The notes: generated by a model from the sequence alone, not told the origin. 64,000 nucleotides of DNA from Erinaceus europaeus (GCF_950295315.1 NC_080171.1:94148470-94212469), one strand, 5' to 3'. Counted from the stretch's first letter, positions 11,625 through 22,939 are shown. Numbers and translations are program-made.

Positions 11625-11832
11625 GGGGTCAGGCTGTGGTGTACCTGGTTTAGTGCCCACACTATAGTGTGCAAGGACCAGGGTTCAAGCCACTGGTCCC
11701 CACCTGCAGGGGGAAAATATCAGGAGTAGTGAAGCAGGGCTGCAGGTGTCTCTCTACCTCTCTCCCTCACTATCCCCCTCCCCTCTCAATTTCTCAATGT
11801 ATCCATCCAATAATAAATAAATAGAAATAATT
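11625..11832 (+). repeat. tRNA-derived SINE, type A
   Basis: Starts GGGGTCAGGCTGTGGTGTAC, with B box GGTTCAAGC, CTGCAGGTGTCTCTCTACC and an AATAAATAAATAG tail. Imperfect AAAGATATTTTATT / AAAGTTATTTTATT flanks look like a target-site duplication. Confidence 0.87.
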
Positions 11833-12104
11833 TTTAAAGTTATTTTATTTATTTTAATGAAAGATACAGAGAGAGAGGAGAGATAGAGACTGATGAGGAA
11901 AAATGTTTTAAACAAAAGAAGCTACTAAGAATTTGGTATTTCACAAAGCATTTTGTCTTTTCAGCTGACCTTGAGTGACATGTGGCTCAGAATCCATAGG
12001 AAACCAAAGTCTAGGATTGACACTGTTTGCTAAATTCTTCTGTTTCTGCATGTTTCTTTATGGTCACCAAAAATATCTTAGTGCTTTCACTCTATGAAAA
12101 AGAA

Positions 12105-12435
12105 TGAAAGAGTATTATTTTTTTGTTTTGTTCTGTTTTTTGCCTCCAGGGTTATTGCTGGGGCTTAGTGCCTGCACTATGAACCCACTACCCTGTGGCC
12201 ATTTTATTTTTATTTTTATTTTTGGATAGGAGAGATAAAAATTGAGAGGGGAGGGGAAGATAGAGAAGGAGAGAGGAAGACAGATATCTACAGACCTGCT
12301 TCACCACTTGAGAAGTGAACCCCCTTGCAGGTGGTTAGCAGGGGCTCAAACCAGAATCCTTGAGCAGGTCCTTGTGTTTCATACTATGTGTGTTTAACCC
12401 AGTGTGCCACCACATGGCCCCTGAAAGAGTTTTTA
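12105..12435 (-). repeat. tRNA-derived SINE, type B
   Basis: Poly(T), TGCCTCCAGGGTTATTGCTG, GGATAGGAGAGATAAAAATT and a tRNA-like end in reverse. TGAAAGAGTATT on the left and TGAAAGAGTTTT on the right look like a target-site duplication. Confidence 0.87.
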
Positions 12436-13265
12436 ATCCTACCACCAGAATAGGAAATGAGGCAACCAAATATAATTTCTATTAAAAATAAGACAACTTG
12501 GTCTCTTTTCCCATACCCGCATAGTCAACATTCATTTGATGCAAATGCATCACAATAACAAAGAATAACCATTTAAGATATACTTTCCCTTAAACTTATA
12601 AAGTAAATGACAGAACTTTCAGTGATACAGCCAAATATGGAGGTATATGTTTACCTCCTCCAGCAAACACATGTAAACTAAACCAAGGCAGGGAACAATC
12701 TGAACATAAACCATTCTAAAACCTATGAAACCTAATTAGGAACAGGAGGATGCATTTCCAGGAGTTTGGGGTTCATGGTAATTTCCTTTCTTTTTACCAG
12801 ACATTACCTGCAGAGATCCTCCTCCCTCCCTCCCCACTTCTAGATTCCAGATCTCCGGCTTCAATGACAAGCCAGGAGGGACCAGAAAGTTCCTTCCTAC
12901 CTAAACATGAGACAGTGGGTCAGGCTTTTACTTCTTATTTTGCAATTCCTCTCACCCAGAATGGGTCTACTACCCATAGGAGATAATGTGTGCCATTCAG
13001 GAAATTCCTGTATCATTAGTCACAGGTAAGTGTCTTATTACTACAAATTGTCCATCTGCTGTTAACTTCTAACATGCAGGTGTCTCCTCTCTACCTTAAA
13101 AATACATCTCTGCCCCAAACCAGGTTGAGAGAGGCTACCAATTCTTCCTTGGTGCATGCTCTGATGAAAATAAAATACCACTGCTGGAGAAGTAGCTTCT
13201 TTAATTGGACAGTGTTTGTCCTAGGTTTAAGTCAGACAAATCACATTTAAGGAAATTTTGATGTT
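12436..13265. other. Intergenic DNA, no feature recognised
   Basis: Single-copy-looking sequence with an 78-codon open frame (12750-12986) that lacks any recognisable motif or matching neighbour. I do not call a gene here. Confidence 0.55.
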
Positions 13266-13269
13266 GTGG

Positions 13270-13348
13270 TATCTATCTATCATCTATCTATCTATCTATC
13301 TATCTATCTACCTATCCTCTATCTATCATCTATCTACCTATCGTCTTG
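13270..13348. repeat. (TATC)n microsatellite
   Basis: About 15 TATC units with CATC and CTATCCTC interruptions. Confidence 0.95.
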
Positions 13349-13560
13349 TATCTATCTCTATCTCAAAAAATAAATGTTAACACCAATTATGAAATGAAAA
13401 TAAAGTTCCTATTTCTTGAGATAGGGCTATATTTTCTTTCCTCTTGATACTGCTTTTACCACTTCAAAAGGATCTGGTAACTGCAGCTTTATTTTCCTTT
13501 CCTCTATTTCCCATCATTTCTTTTGGTGGGGAAGCTAATAGTTTACACTACAGCTGTTGA

Positions 13561-13870
13561 AACATAAGTACATTTTCTCATTTCACCATGATAGGTGTCT
13601 ATAAAACAGTCTCACTCCCACAACTTAGGTCCTTTCCCACCATCTTTAACCAGGACCCCAAATACCCACATTCCCAACTCCCCTCCCTACCACTCTTCCC
13701 CAGAGTCCTTTGCTTTGGTGCAATACACAAAACTCAGCCCAAGTTTTACTTTGTGTTTCACCTCCTTGTTCTCTAGAGGTTTTGTTTGTTTTTATTCTTC
13801 CACTAATTGCGTCCTTGATACAATAGGTTTCACGTGGCATGTTTTTTTAATCTCCAGAGGTTTGCTATCC
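13561..13870 (+). repeat. Dispersed repeat shared with 41760-41990
   Basis: CTCATTTCACCATGATAGGTG, followed by an ACAGTCTC...CTTAGGTCC segment, aligns with ATAGGTGCCTGTGAAACATT...CTTAACCTAGG near 41820. Probably an old retroelement of unknown family. Open frames of 60-100 codons here look spurious. Confidence 0.45.
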
Positions 13871-13923
13871 CCCCCTCACTTTTTTCCTTGTAGTTGATTT
13901 CCAGATCACACAACTGTGATAAG

Positions 13924-14520
13924 AAATGATACTTGAGAGTCTGGAGAACTCTCAGAAGGCTAGAAATGGACCTACCCTATGACCCTGCAATTCCTCTCCT
14001 GGGGATATATCCTAAGGAACCCAACACATCCATTCAGAAAGATCTGTGTACACATATGTTCTTAGCAGCACAATTTGTAATAGCCAAAACCTGGAAACAA
14101 CTCAGGTGTCCAACAACAGATGAGTGGCTGAGCAAGTTGTGCTATATATACATAATGGAATACTACTCAGTTTAAAAATGGTGACTTCACCATTTTCAGC
14201 TGATCTTTGATGGACCTTGAAAAAATCATGTTAAGTGCAATAAGTCAGAAACAGACAGATGAATATAGGATGATCTCACTCTCTGGCAGAAGTTGAAAAA
14301 CAAGATCAGAAGAGAAAACACAGTAGAACCTGAACTGGAACTGGCCTATTGCACCAAAGTAAAAGACTCTGGGGTGGGGGTGGGGGGAATGCAGGTCCAA
14401 AAAGGATGACAGAGAACCTAGTGAGAAATGTTATGCAAACTATTATATTTACTGTCGAATGTAAAATATTAATTCCCCAATAAAGAAATTAAAAAATAAA
14501 AAAATAAATGATACTTGAGA
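13924..14520 (+). mobile_element. LINE-1 3' end (ORF2 C-terminus plus 3'UTR) with 15-bp target-site duplication
   Basis: AAATGATACTTGAGA occurs at 13924-13938 and 14506-14520. The body encodes the ORF2p C-terminal region (LRRLEMDLPYDPAIPLLGIY ... YTHMF ... KLCYIYIMEYYS), then a 3'UTR of a different type from the long module seen elsewhere, ending CCCCAATAAAGAAATT. It is a classic 5'-truncated retrotransposition product. Confidence 0.92.
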
Positions 14521-14524
14521 AATA

Positions 14525-14715
14525 GGAGCCATCTCACCCAGTAGAGCACATGCTTTCCCATGCACAAGGATCTGGGTTCAAACACTGGCATCATATGGGG
14601 GCACCATAGACAGTACCAGAGAAAACTCTATATATAGATGATAGACTGCTGTTATATTCTATCTTCTCAGTCTTCTGCCTCCCTCTCTATATATCTAAAA
14701 TAAAAAGAATGAATA
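14525..14715 (+). repeat. tRNA-derived SINE, type D
   Basis: A CACCCAGTAGAGCACATGC head and GGGTTCAAACACTGGCATC box lead into a pyrimidine tract and an AAAATAAAAAGAATGAATAAA tail. Confidence 0.7.
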
Positions 14716-14967
14716 AAAGAAAAGAACTTGGAAATGAATTCAATCTTCATATATTTATTGTGACATGTTTTATTTCCAAAACATTATCTATCCTTAAGAT
14801 TGACTTATATTCAATTGAAAAGTTACATAGTCTTTTTGAGGGGTGATCAGACATACAGACCACTGCAAATCAAGAGATCAGAAGTAATCCCACAAGTAAT
14901 TTGTGGCAAAGGAGTCAAAACCATATAGTTTAGAGAGGAAAATATCTTTGAGAAATGATGTTTGGTG

Positions 14968-15120
14968 GTCTAGGAGGTGGTTCAGTGGATAAGGCACTGA
15001 CTCCTCAAGCATGAGGTCCCAAGTTCAATCCCCAGCAGCACATGTGCAGGAATGATGTCTGGTTCTTCCTCTCTATCTCCTCCTATCTTTTCTCATTAAT
15101 AAATAAATAAAATCTAAAAA
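14968..15120 (+). repeat. tRNA-derived SINE, type C
   Basis: Reads GGTCTAGGAGGTGGTTCAGT, then GATAAGGCACTGACTC, AAGTTCAATCCCCAGCAGCA and a TTAATAAATAAATAAAATC tail. This is the best-preserved type C copy in the window. Confidence 0.82.
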
Positions 15121-15127
15121 AATGATG

Positions 15128-15335
15128 TTGGGCATCTGGGAGATAGTTTACCAAGTAGAGAACATGTCTTCCATGCACAAGACCTTTTGTTCTAACATTG
15201 GCACCACATGAGACCATGATGGACAATATAGGGGAAGCTCCATAGTTTGTGAAATGATGTTGTGCCACCTTCTCTCTTACTATCTCTTCCTCCCTACTCC
15301 CTCACATAGGAAGAGAAGAATTAATATGATAAAAG
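15128..15335 (+). repeat. tRNA-derived SINE, type D, diverged
   Basis: The GGGAGATAGTTTACCAAGTA head, TTGTTCTAACATTGGCACCA box and ACCTTCTCTCTTACTATCTC tract follow the type D order. The tail is poor. Confidence 0.6.
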
Positions 15336-15477
15336 TATTAGTCCAGAAATGTTGCTCAGAGATGTGTCACATGCAGCATGAGACCTTGTGTTTAATTTCT
15401 GGTGCCATACTGAAGAACACAAAAACAAACAAAAATGATCCTGAAAAAACTGGAATCCACATATAAAATAATAAAAC

Positions 15478-15703
15478 TGGACTCCTATATTTTTATTTCT
15501 TTATTGATTGTATAGAGACAGCCAGAAATAAGGAGGGAATAGGGAGATAGAAGGGAGAGAGAGAGAGATACCTGTAATCCTGTTTCACCACTTGCAAAGC
15601 CTTCCCCCTGCAGGTGGGGCCAGGGGATTGAACCGGGGTCCTTACATATTACAGTATGTGTGCTCAACCAGGTGTGCTACCACCCAACACCATGGACTCC
15701 TAT
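15478..15703 (-). repeat. tRNA-derived SINE, type A, with 11-bp target-site duplication
   Basis: TGGACTCCTAT flanks the copy at 15478-15488 and 15693-15703. The interior is type A in reverse (TTTATTGATTGTATAGAGAC to CAACCAGGTGTGCTACCACC). Confidence 0.9.
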
Positions 15704-15925
15704 CTTATAGTATGTACAGAAAATAAACTCAAAATATGTTAAGGAATTGAGTGTAAGATTTGAAACTATAAAACTCATAGAAAAAAATTCAACTGATAAA
15801 CTCTTCAACATCATTATTAGTGATATCTTTGTCAAGGGAAACAAAAACAATTGTTTTTAAAGTTATAAGTTTTGTATTATTGTTTACATGATATCAATTG
15901 ACTTACAAGTGCACCTTAGAAAAAT

Positions 15926-15958
15926 ATAAATGTGTGTGTGTATGTATGTGTGTGTGTG

Positions 15959-16007
<49 letters not shown>
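15926..16007. repeat. (GT)n microsatellite
   Basis: Two GT runs separated by TACATG. The longer one has about 22 units. Confidence 0.96.
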
Positions 16008-16009
<2 letters not shown>

Positions 16010-16018
16010 GTGTCCCCA

Positions 16019-16132
16019 GAGCACTGCTCAACTTTGGTTTAGTAGTTTAATGATGCTGGGGATTGAACCTGGGAACTTGGAGCCTCAGGCATAGAAGTCT
16101 TTTTTTCATAAACATTATGCTATAACCTTGTA
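16019..16132 (-). repeat. tRNA-derived SINE, type E
   Basis: In reverse it follows the type E order: TATAGCATAATGTTTATG, GCCTGAGGCTCCAAGTTCCC, GGTTCAATCCCC and CAGAGCAGTGCTCTGG-like text. Other copies lie at 31030, 32540, 33165, 44110, 45010 and 47930. Confidence 0.65.
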
Positions 16133-16224
16133 CTCTAGATTTCCTTTATCTTTTCTCTTCTTCCTTTTCCTTCTCCTCCCCACTTTCTTTTTCTTTGAAA
16201 AAGACGGAGAAGTAGAGAGGCAGA

Positions 16225-16232
16225 GAGAGAGG

Positions 16233-16285
<53 letters not shown>

Positions 16286-16335
16286 GATAAATATATCTAT
16301 ATATATATCTATATAGATATATATATATGATAAGG
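16225..16335. repeat. (GATA)n and (AT)n microsatellite
   Basis: About 13 TAGA units followed by an ATATCTATATAT block. The isoleucine/tyrosine-rich open frames of 83 and 105 codons on the minus strand are translations of this repeat. Confidence 0.96.
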
Positions 16336-16489
16336 AAAGTGACCACAGCACCAAAGCTTCCTTCAAAGTTGTGGGGGGTAGAGTTCAAATTTGGGTCACA
16401 CACAAGGCAAAGTAGCATACTTTCCAAGTGAACTGTTTTGCCAGCCCTAGATTTATTCCTCAAAGCTTAATTCATTTATTTACATTAAT

Positions 16490-16990
16490 AAGAGCATAAT
16501 TGAAATAGAGAATAATACAGAGCACTTGATAGGCATCTTTACCTGGAATTACAAGTTTTACGGTTGATCCATTAGTATTCATTCCTTGACTAATTACACT
16601 CTTCAGTTCATGGATTTGGGGTCAATAAACAGGAATGGAAGTCTGTGTGTATAATTTTTCTTATGGATGCCCAAAGTATCTAGAAGTTTTGAGCATTCTG
16701 TTTAGATCCACTACAGAGACTCTTAGGACAGATTGATCTATAGAATACTGGATCATAAAGGTAGAAGAGATAACTGTTGGGGGGAGGGGACTTTCAGCAA
16801 TATAGACATTCACATATAGGTATAAAATGGAAAGAATCAGAAAAATGTCAATGGCGTGGAGGGAAAAATTGTGAAATTTAGTTGGCTCCTACCCAGTGAT
16901 ACCCACCGGACGCTAACAAAGGCCATAACTCTTTGTTTCTTTTAAACTCTGGTGGTCATTATAAAATGTAAAGATAGTCAATGTTAATCA
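16490..16990 (+). repeat. Duplicated intergenic block, paralogous to 48480-48960
   Basis: Ordered matches include GGAATTACAAGTTTTACGG / GAAATTACAAGTTCTGCTC and CATGGATTTGGGGTCAATAA / CATAGATTTGGGGCTAACAA, plus the GGACAGAT...CAGCAATATAG section. It does not match the SINE or LINE-1 families here. It lies 3' of the receptor at 17138 but in the orientation of the upstream side of the pseudogene at 49351. Confidence 0.6.
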
Positions 16991-17137
16991 CATATTTTGA
17001 GAAAATTTATTGCATTATTGGAAAATCTGAAAGAGTCGCATCACAACTGATGAAGAAATAGATTTTAGGAGAGAAATGACACATTGCACATACAGGGTTG
17101 AAAAAATTTTATACCCAGTTACTAGGGAAAACAATGT

Positions 17138-18079
17138 TCATATTAGTGAAAATCTTTTTCTACACAGTACATTTCCCAGAGCTCCTTTCATATCCCGATT
17201 CCTCAGACTATAGATAAAGGGATTTAGCATGGGAGTGACCAGAGTATACAATATGGCCACAATAACATTCTTGTCATTGGAGTTGTTGGATGAAGGGAAA
17301 AAGTAAAGTCCAATAATAGATCCATAGTAGAGAGAAACCACAGTGAGGTGAGAGCCACATGTGGACAAGGCTTTCAAGATTCCCTTGGTGGAGGGGACCC
17401 TCAGAATAGAAGCCCCAATGCGGCCATAAGAGACCAAAATGCATATGAAGGGTACAGTAATGATCAAAGTTCCCACAGTGAGGATAACCAACTCATTAAT
17501 TGTGGTATCTGAGCTAGACAGCTTAATTAAAGCAGAAAGGTCACAAAAGAAATGGGGAACAATGTTGTCTCTATTAAAAGAAAGTCGAGGCAGAAGGAGG
17601 GTATGAGCAAGCGCACCAGCAACTGATAGGAGCCAGGACATAATTACTAACAGGAAGCAGAGGCTCTGACTCATGATGGCGGTGTAGTGAAGGGGGTGAC
17701 ATATGGCCACATACCTATCATAAGCCATAGAGGTAAGAAGGAGGCTGTCAATATCTGCGAAAAATAAAAAGAAATACACCTGGGAAATGCACCCAGCATA
17801 TGAGATGGATTGACTCTGTGTCTGCATGTTGAAGAGCATCTTTGGGGCTGTGACAGATGAGAAGGAGATGTCAGTGAGGGCCAAGTGGCTGAGGAAGAAG
17901 TACATGGGGGTGTGGAGACGAGAGTCCAGCCGGATGAGCAGGATGATGAGCAGGTTCCCCAGCACCGTGGTCAGGTACATGATCAGGAAGAGGGCAAAGA
18001 ATGTGCCCCGCTGCTCTGGTTGAATGGGTAGCCCCAGGAGAAGAAATTCAGAAAAGGTGCTATGATTACTCCTCTGCAT
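17138..18079 (-). CDS. Olfactory receptor, family 1, OR1J-like, intact
   Basis: Intact single-exon odorant receptor of 313 residues, starting at MQRSNHST. This start matches the length and position of the 42262 gene. Twenty-two extra in-frame codons upstream (to 18145) lie past an acceptor-like AG at 18083-18084 and are probably not translated. N5 sits in NHS. It carries LHTPMYF (55-61), C97, [10 protein letters not shown] (118-127), C179, SYGRIG at 217-222, [10 protein letters not shown] (236-245) and [12 protein letters not shown]. Compared with its paralogues it has IQPEQRG in the N-terminus and RLSFNRDN in ECL2. Residue 169 is Asn and 189 is Ser, so the second ECL2 disulfide cannot form. 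It is oriented away from the plus-strand gene at 26564. Family assignment is certain; the OR1J subfamily is likely. Confidence 0.96.
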   Translation of the reverse strand: MQRSNHSTFSEFLLLGLPIQPEQRGTFFALFLIMYLTTVLGNLLIILLIRLDSRLHTPMYFFLSHLALTDISFSSVTAPKMLFNMQTQSQSISYAGCISQVYFFLFFADIDSLLLTSMAYDRYVAICHPLHYTAIMSQSLCFLLVIMSWLLSVAGALAHTLLLPRLSFNRDNIVPHFFCDLSALIKLSSSDTTINELVILTVGTLIITVPFICILVSYGRIGASILRVPSTKGILKALSTCGSHLTVVSLYYGSIIGLYFFPSSNNSNDKNVIVAILYTLVTPMLNPFIYSLRNRDMKGALGNVLCRKRFSLI

Positions 18080-18324
18080 GACCTTCAATTTTGTTAGGAA
18101 AAATTGAAAAAGATATATTATGAAAGAATGAAATGTGACTATCACATAAAAACATAATTTGACTAGTCTTATGACAAAAGACTAATATCTAACTTAGAGA
18201 AAAAAATTCACAAAATTCAATATCAAGTACATATCTATATATATGATATCAAAATACGGAGAAAAGAACTGATTAACACATCACTAAAAGTACTTACAGA
18301 AGACAAAGATAAAAAAAAAATTCT

Positions 18325-18538
18325 TGATCACTGATCTTCAAGAAAATGCAAATGGAAACAATACTGAGATACTATATCTCACACCTTTGAGACTGACCTA
18401 CATTAAAAGACCAGAAGCAACAAATGTAGGTGAGAATGTGGAGAAGAAAAAAAAAAAAGACTCTTAAACACTGTTGGTGGGAATACAACCTGATCCAATC
18501 CCTACAGAAAATTATATGGATATTTTTCAAAAGATAAT
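18325..18538 (+). mobile_element. Ancient LINE-1 ORF2 3' fragment
   Basis: AAATGCAAATGGAAACAATA, GATACTATATCTCACACC and ACACTGTTGGTGGGAATACA follow the order of mammalian LINE-1 ORF2 just upstream of its C-terminal end. Reading frames are broken. Confidence 0.75.
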
Positions 18539-18542
18539 ATCT

Positions 18543-18800
18543 TGGATCTGGCAGCAGTACACCTCGTAGAGCACATACATTACAGTGTTCATGAACCAGG
18601 GTTCATTCAAATTCCCGGTCCCCATCTGCAGGGGAGAAGCTTCACAAGCAGTAAAGCAGTGCTGCAAGTTTCTCTCTTTTTCTAACTACCCTCCTCTGAA
18701 TTTCACAATGGTGCAGTTTTTTTGTCTCTTTCCCTCTGACTCCCCTTTTCTATCTTAAATAGTCAACCCAGAGTGGTGAAGCCCCAGTGATGACAAAAAT
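18543..18800 (+). repeat. tRNA-derived SINE, type A/B, diverged
   Basis: CAGCAGTACACCTCGTAGAG head, GGTTCATTCAAATTCCCGG box, CCCATCTGCAGGGGAGAAGC, then a pyrimidine tract and GTGAAGCCCCAGTGATGAC end. Confidence 0.65.
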
Positions 18801-19344
18801 AGAGAAAGAAAGTGAGAGAGAACTTCCTTTGCAGTTCTATAGTCCCAGCACCTTTATGTGAGGCCAAGGCTTGAATCTGGATCAGGGTATGGTGAGATCA
18901 TGTTAATGGCACAAATATAATATCCTTTTTATCCATATTTTATAACACCATCTTAAGTTGTAAATTAAATATCCATATTTTTTGTGTCTAAAATCTGTTC
19001 TGGTGAAATCTAACTTTGAACTAATGCAACTAATATTACATTTTTATTTATGTAAACTTTACAATTTATATATATACATATATGTTATATATTAGGCTAA
19101 TGTTAAAAAAGTCATTTTCACAGTAAACCTCCCCACAAAAGAAATAGGAGGAATTATGAGAAGTCGGGTGAAAATGTAATTACTAGGGAAGCTCCATGTG
19201 TTGCAGAGCAGTGCTGTGTTGCCTTTCCTCTCTGTGTGCCTGTCTTTTCTCTCTATCTCCTTAAAGTAAAGGAAATGATAGCCTGGAGTGGTGGTATCAG
19301 GCATGTGTGAGACTCAGGGACTAATTTTTTTAAAAAATTTAGCA

Positions 19345-19595
19345 TTTAAGGGCCAAACAGTAGCACTTGGTTGCTGAACACATTACTGTGTGCAGGGATC
19401 CAGGTTCGAGCCCCTGTTCTCCTACTGTAGGGGGTGGTTTGGGGTAGGGGAGGGACACTTGACAAGTGGTGAAGCAGGTCTGCAATTGCCTATATTTCTC
19501 TCATTCTATCTACTCTATTCCTAATGTGGATTCCTAGTGTGGACACAGTGTTCCAGTGATAACCCTAGTGGAAAAAATAAAATAAATTAAAAAAT
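19345..19595 (+). repeat. tRNA-derived SINE, type A
   Basis: GGGCCAAACAGTAGCACTTG head, GGTTCGAGCCCCTG box, GAAGCAGGTCTGCAATTGCC and an AAATAAAATAAATTAAAAAA tail. Confidence 0.8.
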
Positions 19596-20110
19596 AAAGG
19601 AAATGAAAATATTTTACATGGCACTATTTGTCATACATTGGCTGATGACTAATATATCTAAGCAAGGACACAGTAGCACACACTGGATACACATGCAAAT
19701 ATACACAAATATTTCAGTCTCACTACTAAATATGACCTCTACTTCTTCCCTTCATTGTCTCTTAAGTAATGATCACACATACCTTCAGCTACAAGACATG
19801 GTTAGGTTTTTCCATTTCTCTCTGGAAGACTCAGGATACAATGAAGTAAGTTGGGTCTCTAAGAAATATTGCCACAAGGACAATTAATGGATAGATATAT
19901 AGATGTGCACAATTTTTAACAATTCATGAGCAATAGGTGTGAATTCTAATTGAACAAATCTTGATGAGAACCCAGGTGGCAAGTCCTCTTCCCCAGCTTC
20001 AAATTAGACATAATCAGGAATAATTACATCACTGCCTCATGATTCACATGAGAGAAGTGTTTGTTGAGCCTAAGTAGCAAAGTATTTATCCTTGGAAGGA
20101 AAGTGATTTA
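19590..20110 (-). promoter_or_regulatory. Conserved OR upstream block, copy 2, with degraded O/E site
   Basis: Paralogous to 11000-11570 in the same orientation relative to its gene. It keeps a homeodomain-like AATAATTA at 20019-20026. The O/E-like palindrome at about 20041-20057 is weaker than in copies 1, 3 and 4 (GATTCACATGAGAGAAG; one GGG half-site is lost). It lies about 2.0 kb upstream of the start at 18079. Its role as promoter is inference. Confidence 0.5.
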
Positions 20111-20134
20111 ACCAAATGAAATTATTATAAACTT

Positions 20135-20362
20135 GGTATTTGAGTCTGCATCTGCGGGGCAGGGGGAACGATAGGAGCAGTAAAACAGGTCTGTATGTGT
20201 CCATCTTTCTTTTTCTCCGTCTCACCCTTCCTTCTCAATTTCTCTCCTATCCAATAAAATAAAATTTTAAAAAGCAGTGGAAAAAAAGGAAAAAATGGCC
20301 ACTGGTAGAGGTGGACTCTTCTTGAAGGCACTAAGCCCCAGTAATAACCCTGATGTGATAAA
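20135..20362 (+). repeat. tRNA-derived SINE, type B, 5'-truncated
   Basis: Starts inside the body (CTGCATCTGCGGGGCAGGGG) and runs through GTAAAACAGGTCTGTATGTG, TCTCTCCTATCCAATAAAAT and AGGCACTAAGCCCCAGTAAT. The tRNA-like head is missing. Confidence 0.7.
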
Positions 20363-20364
20363 AT

Positions 20365-21155
20365 TAAATTAATAAACAGTTGGAAGAAACAAGTGCTGGT
20401 GAGTTTATGGAGAAAAAAACACAACTTTAATACACTATTGGTGAAATATAAATTGGGGTATCTCCTATGCAAAACAAAGAAGATTCTACAAGAACTACAA
20501 ACACTATATTATCCCTCAATACTACTCAGACATTTATTTGAAGGCTAACATAAATTTAAGAGAATATATGTGTCCCTGTGTTTATAGCAGCATTACTCAT
20601 AATACTCCAAATATAAAATCAATCTAAATATCTATCAACAGAAGGTAACATAAAGAAAAATGGGGTGTACAAATTGCAGATGCTACTATGATTCCGTCCT
20701 TACTTCCCTGGGCAGATAGCCTCACCAATGTGCCCTGAAATCTCACCTCTCCAGAGCCCTACCTCATTAGGGAAAGATAGAAACAGTTAGGGTTATGGAT
20801 CACCTATCAACACCCATGTCCAGCAGAAAAGCAATTACAGAAGCCAGACCTTGCATTTTCAGTATCTCATAAAGACTTTTGGTCCATACTCCCAGAGAGA
20901 TATAATAAAGAATTGGGAAACATCCAGTGGTGGGGATGAGACACAGAACTCTGGTGGTGGGAACTGTATAGAATTATACCCCTGTTATCTTACAAATTTG
21001 TTAATCATTTTAAAATCACTAATAATTTTTTAAAAAAGAAAATAGCATTTATACTTAATGGAATATTACTCTGCTATTAAAAGAGAGGATAGTGTACCTT
21101 TCTGAGTAAGATAGATAGTACTTGAGATAATTATACCAATTGAAATAAATAAGAA
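20365..21155 (+). mobile_element. Old LINE-1 ORF2 3' region with nested LINE-1 3'UTR insertion
   Basis: Old ORF2-like sequence runs 20365-20660 (GTGTTTATAGCAGCATTACTC) and resumes at about 21045 (ACTTAATGGAATATTACTCTG). These two phrases are close neighbours in LINE-1. Between them, 20661-21040 is a separate 3'UTR fragment (CCAGCAGAAAAGCAATTACAG, GAACTCTGGTGGTGGGAAC). Confidence 0.75.
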
Positions 21156-21159
21156 AGTT

Positions 21160-21298
21160 GTAGTCTTGGGGGGATGTAGAATGCTGGGATCAAAAGCATG
21201 AGGTCCTAAGTTTGATCCCCAGGGTTATGTATGCCAGAGTAATGTCATGATTCTCTTATTCTGAAACAAGCAAGTAAATAAATTATTAACAAAAAAAG
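21160..21298 (+). repeat. tRNA-derived SINE, type C
   Basis: GCATGAGGTCCTAAGTTTGAT and CCCCAGGGTTATGTATGCC, then an AAGCAAGTAAATAAATTATT tail. Confidence 0.65.
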
Positions 21299-22147
21299 AA
21301 GAGAGGAGATAAAAGACAATTGTTGGAAGACTTCACACATGTGAGATATGAGTAAGTAAATCAAGTAATGTTGCAAAATACTAATCACAAAACTTTGAAG
21401 TCTCTAGTGGTTATTGGAAAGAATTGGGGAGAGGAAGTGGGGGGATAGGCAAAAAATGTCTTTAGTGGAATGAAATAAGAAATTTTGTGGTATATTGATT
21501 GAGTTTCATATACATATACAGATTTGAAATCATACCTTTTAAGTTTTATAATATGGTAATTAAAAAGAGCCTAATGATGATGGATATAATTTTGTAACAA
21601 ATAGAAAGAATAAAATCATTGAATCTGTGAAGTAGCTTCGCAATGGAAGGCATGAGTGAGATGCTGAATTTGATTTCTAGCAATGCATAACAAATGGAAA
21701 TAATACAGTGTAGTAAAGTTTTTTTTTCTCTTGCAGCTATGGAAAGAAGGTGCCAATGAGGTTCTACTTTCGGTTTCAGAAGAAAGTCTGCCAACTTAAC
21801 ATTTAACACATAAGACAAGACATTTAAATCAGTATACACATAGTAGTAAATTATTAGTTATGATCCACAGAACCTGGAGATGATTTCTGAAATATAGATA
21901 CTTTACAAAGCTTCTTCATCCCAGTTACAAGAGAATACATTTGGAAATATTCTCATATCTTCACCTCAAATAGCAAGCACATAATATCCCTTTTCTGTCT
22001 GGCTTGAAAGAATAGAGCTGGAGATGCATAAAAGAAATCTAGATTCAGTTTTGCAGTGTGTTTAGTGAAAAGCATATCTTGAATGTTAATTCTATATTAT
22101 ATTTGTTAAACTTACACCAAGACAATGTTGATCCATAGCTTTTGGGA

Positions 22148-22365
22148 AGAAGTCCAAGACTGGGGCCCAGGTGGTGACACACCTGGTTGAACATACATGT
22201 TACAGTGCTCAAGGACCCAGGCTCAAGCCCCCAGACCCCATCTGCAGGGGGAAAACTTCACAAGTGGTGAAGCAGTATTGCAGGTGTCTCTCTGCCTCTC
22301 ACCCTCTCTATCCCCCCTTCCCTCTCAATATCTGTCTCTATCCAATAAATAAAGATAATTTTTTA
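22148..22365 (+). repeat. tRNA-derived SINE, type A
   Basis: GGGGCCCAGGTGGTGACACA head and a CAATAAATAAAGATAATTTT tail. AGAAGTCCAAGACT and AGAAGTGCAAGATT flank it. It is absent at the matching place in duplicate copy B. Confidence 0.9.
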
Positions 22366-22444
22366 AAGAAGTGCAAGATTTATAGAGGCTGTATTCTATT
22401 CTTATGGACCCAGAGATGGTGATAAATATGCAAGATCTTTCATG

Positions 22445-22712
22445 CACCCAGTTAAGCTCACATAGTACTAAGCACAAGGAACCTAAGCAAAGGTCCATGT
22501 TCGAGCCCCCAGTTCCCCACCTTCAGGGGGAAGCTTCACAAATGGTTTACATGTGTCTACCTTTCTATATCTCTCTCCCCCCTTCTCTCTTAATTTCTCT
22601 CTGTCCTGTCCAGTGAAAAATGGGAAAAAAAAAAAAAAAGGCCACCAGGAGCAGTGGATACATAGTTCCTGCCACAAGCCACAACGATAATCCTGGATGC
22701 ATAATAATAATG
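22445..22712 (+). repeat. tRNA-derived SINE, type B
   Basis: CCAGTTAAGCTCACATAGTA head, GTTCGAGCCCCCAGTTCCCC box, CTGTCCTGTCCAGTGAAAAA, a poly(A) run, GGCCACCAGGAGCAGTGGAT and an ATAATAATGATAAAATAATA tail. Confidence 0.85.
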
Positions 22713-22939
22713 ATAAAATAATATTAAAAGCCTTTTGCTATGATTTTTTTTGGAGTATTAGAGTATGGTATTTTTGAAATAGCATGGACATCAGAAACAA
22801 AAGACTTTGGTTAACACAATTGGGCTTCACTTTTGCTTGCTATTAACTCCACATCACATTTTTCCCAATGCCAACTTAAAAGGTAAAAACCTTTGTAAAG
22901 CAAATTCCTAGGAACTTCTTTGTGGTTATTATCTTTATT

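Larger units (their letters stand above)
14800..15870 (+). mobile_element. Decayed LINE-1 ORF2 segment broken by three SINEs
   Basis: LINE-1 ORF2-like text appears at about 14830-14960 (GGCAAAGGAGTCAAAACCAT) and again at 15445-15478 and 15704-15860 (CATAGAAAAAAATTCAACTG). SINEs at 14968-15120, 15128-15330 and 15478-15703 interrupt it. No intact frame remains. Confidence 0.55.

Noticed and set aside
13595..13897. 100-codon plus-strand frame
   Set aside because: Low-complexity Ser/Pro/Phe composition in a dispersed repeat, with no motif and no support from the related copy at 41760.
16115..16463. Ile/Tyr/Ser-rich open frames
   Set aside because: They are translations of the (GATA)n and (AT)n repeat.
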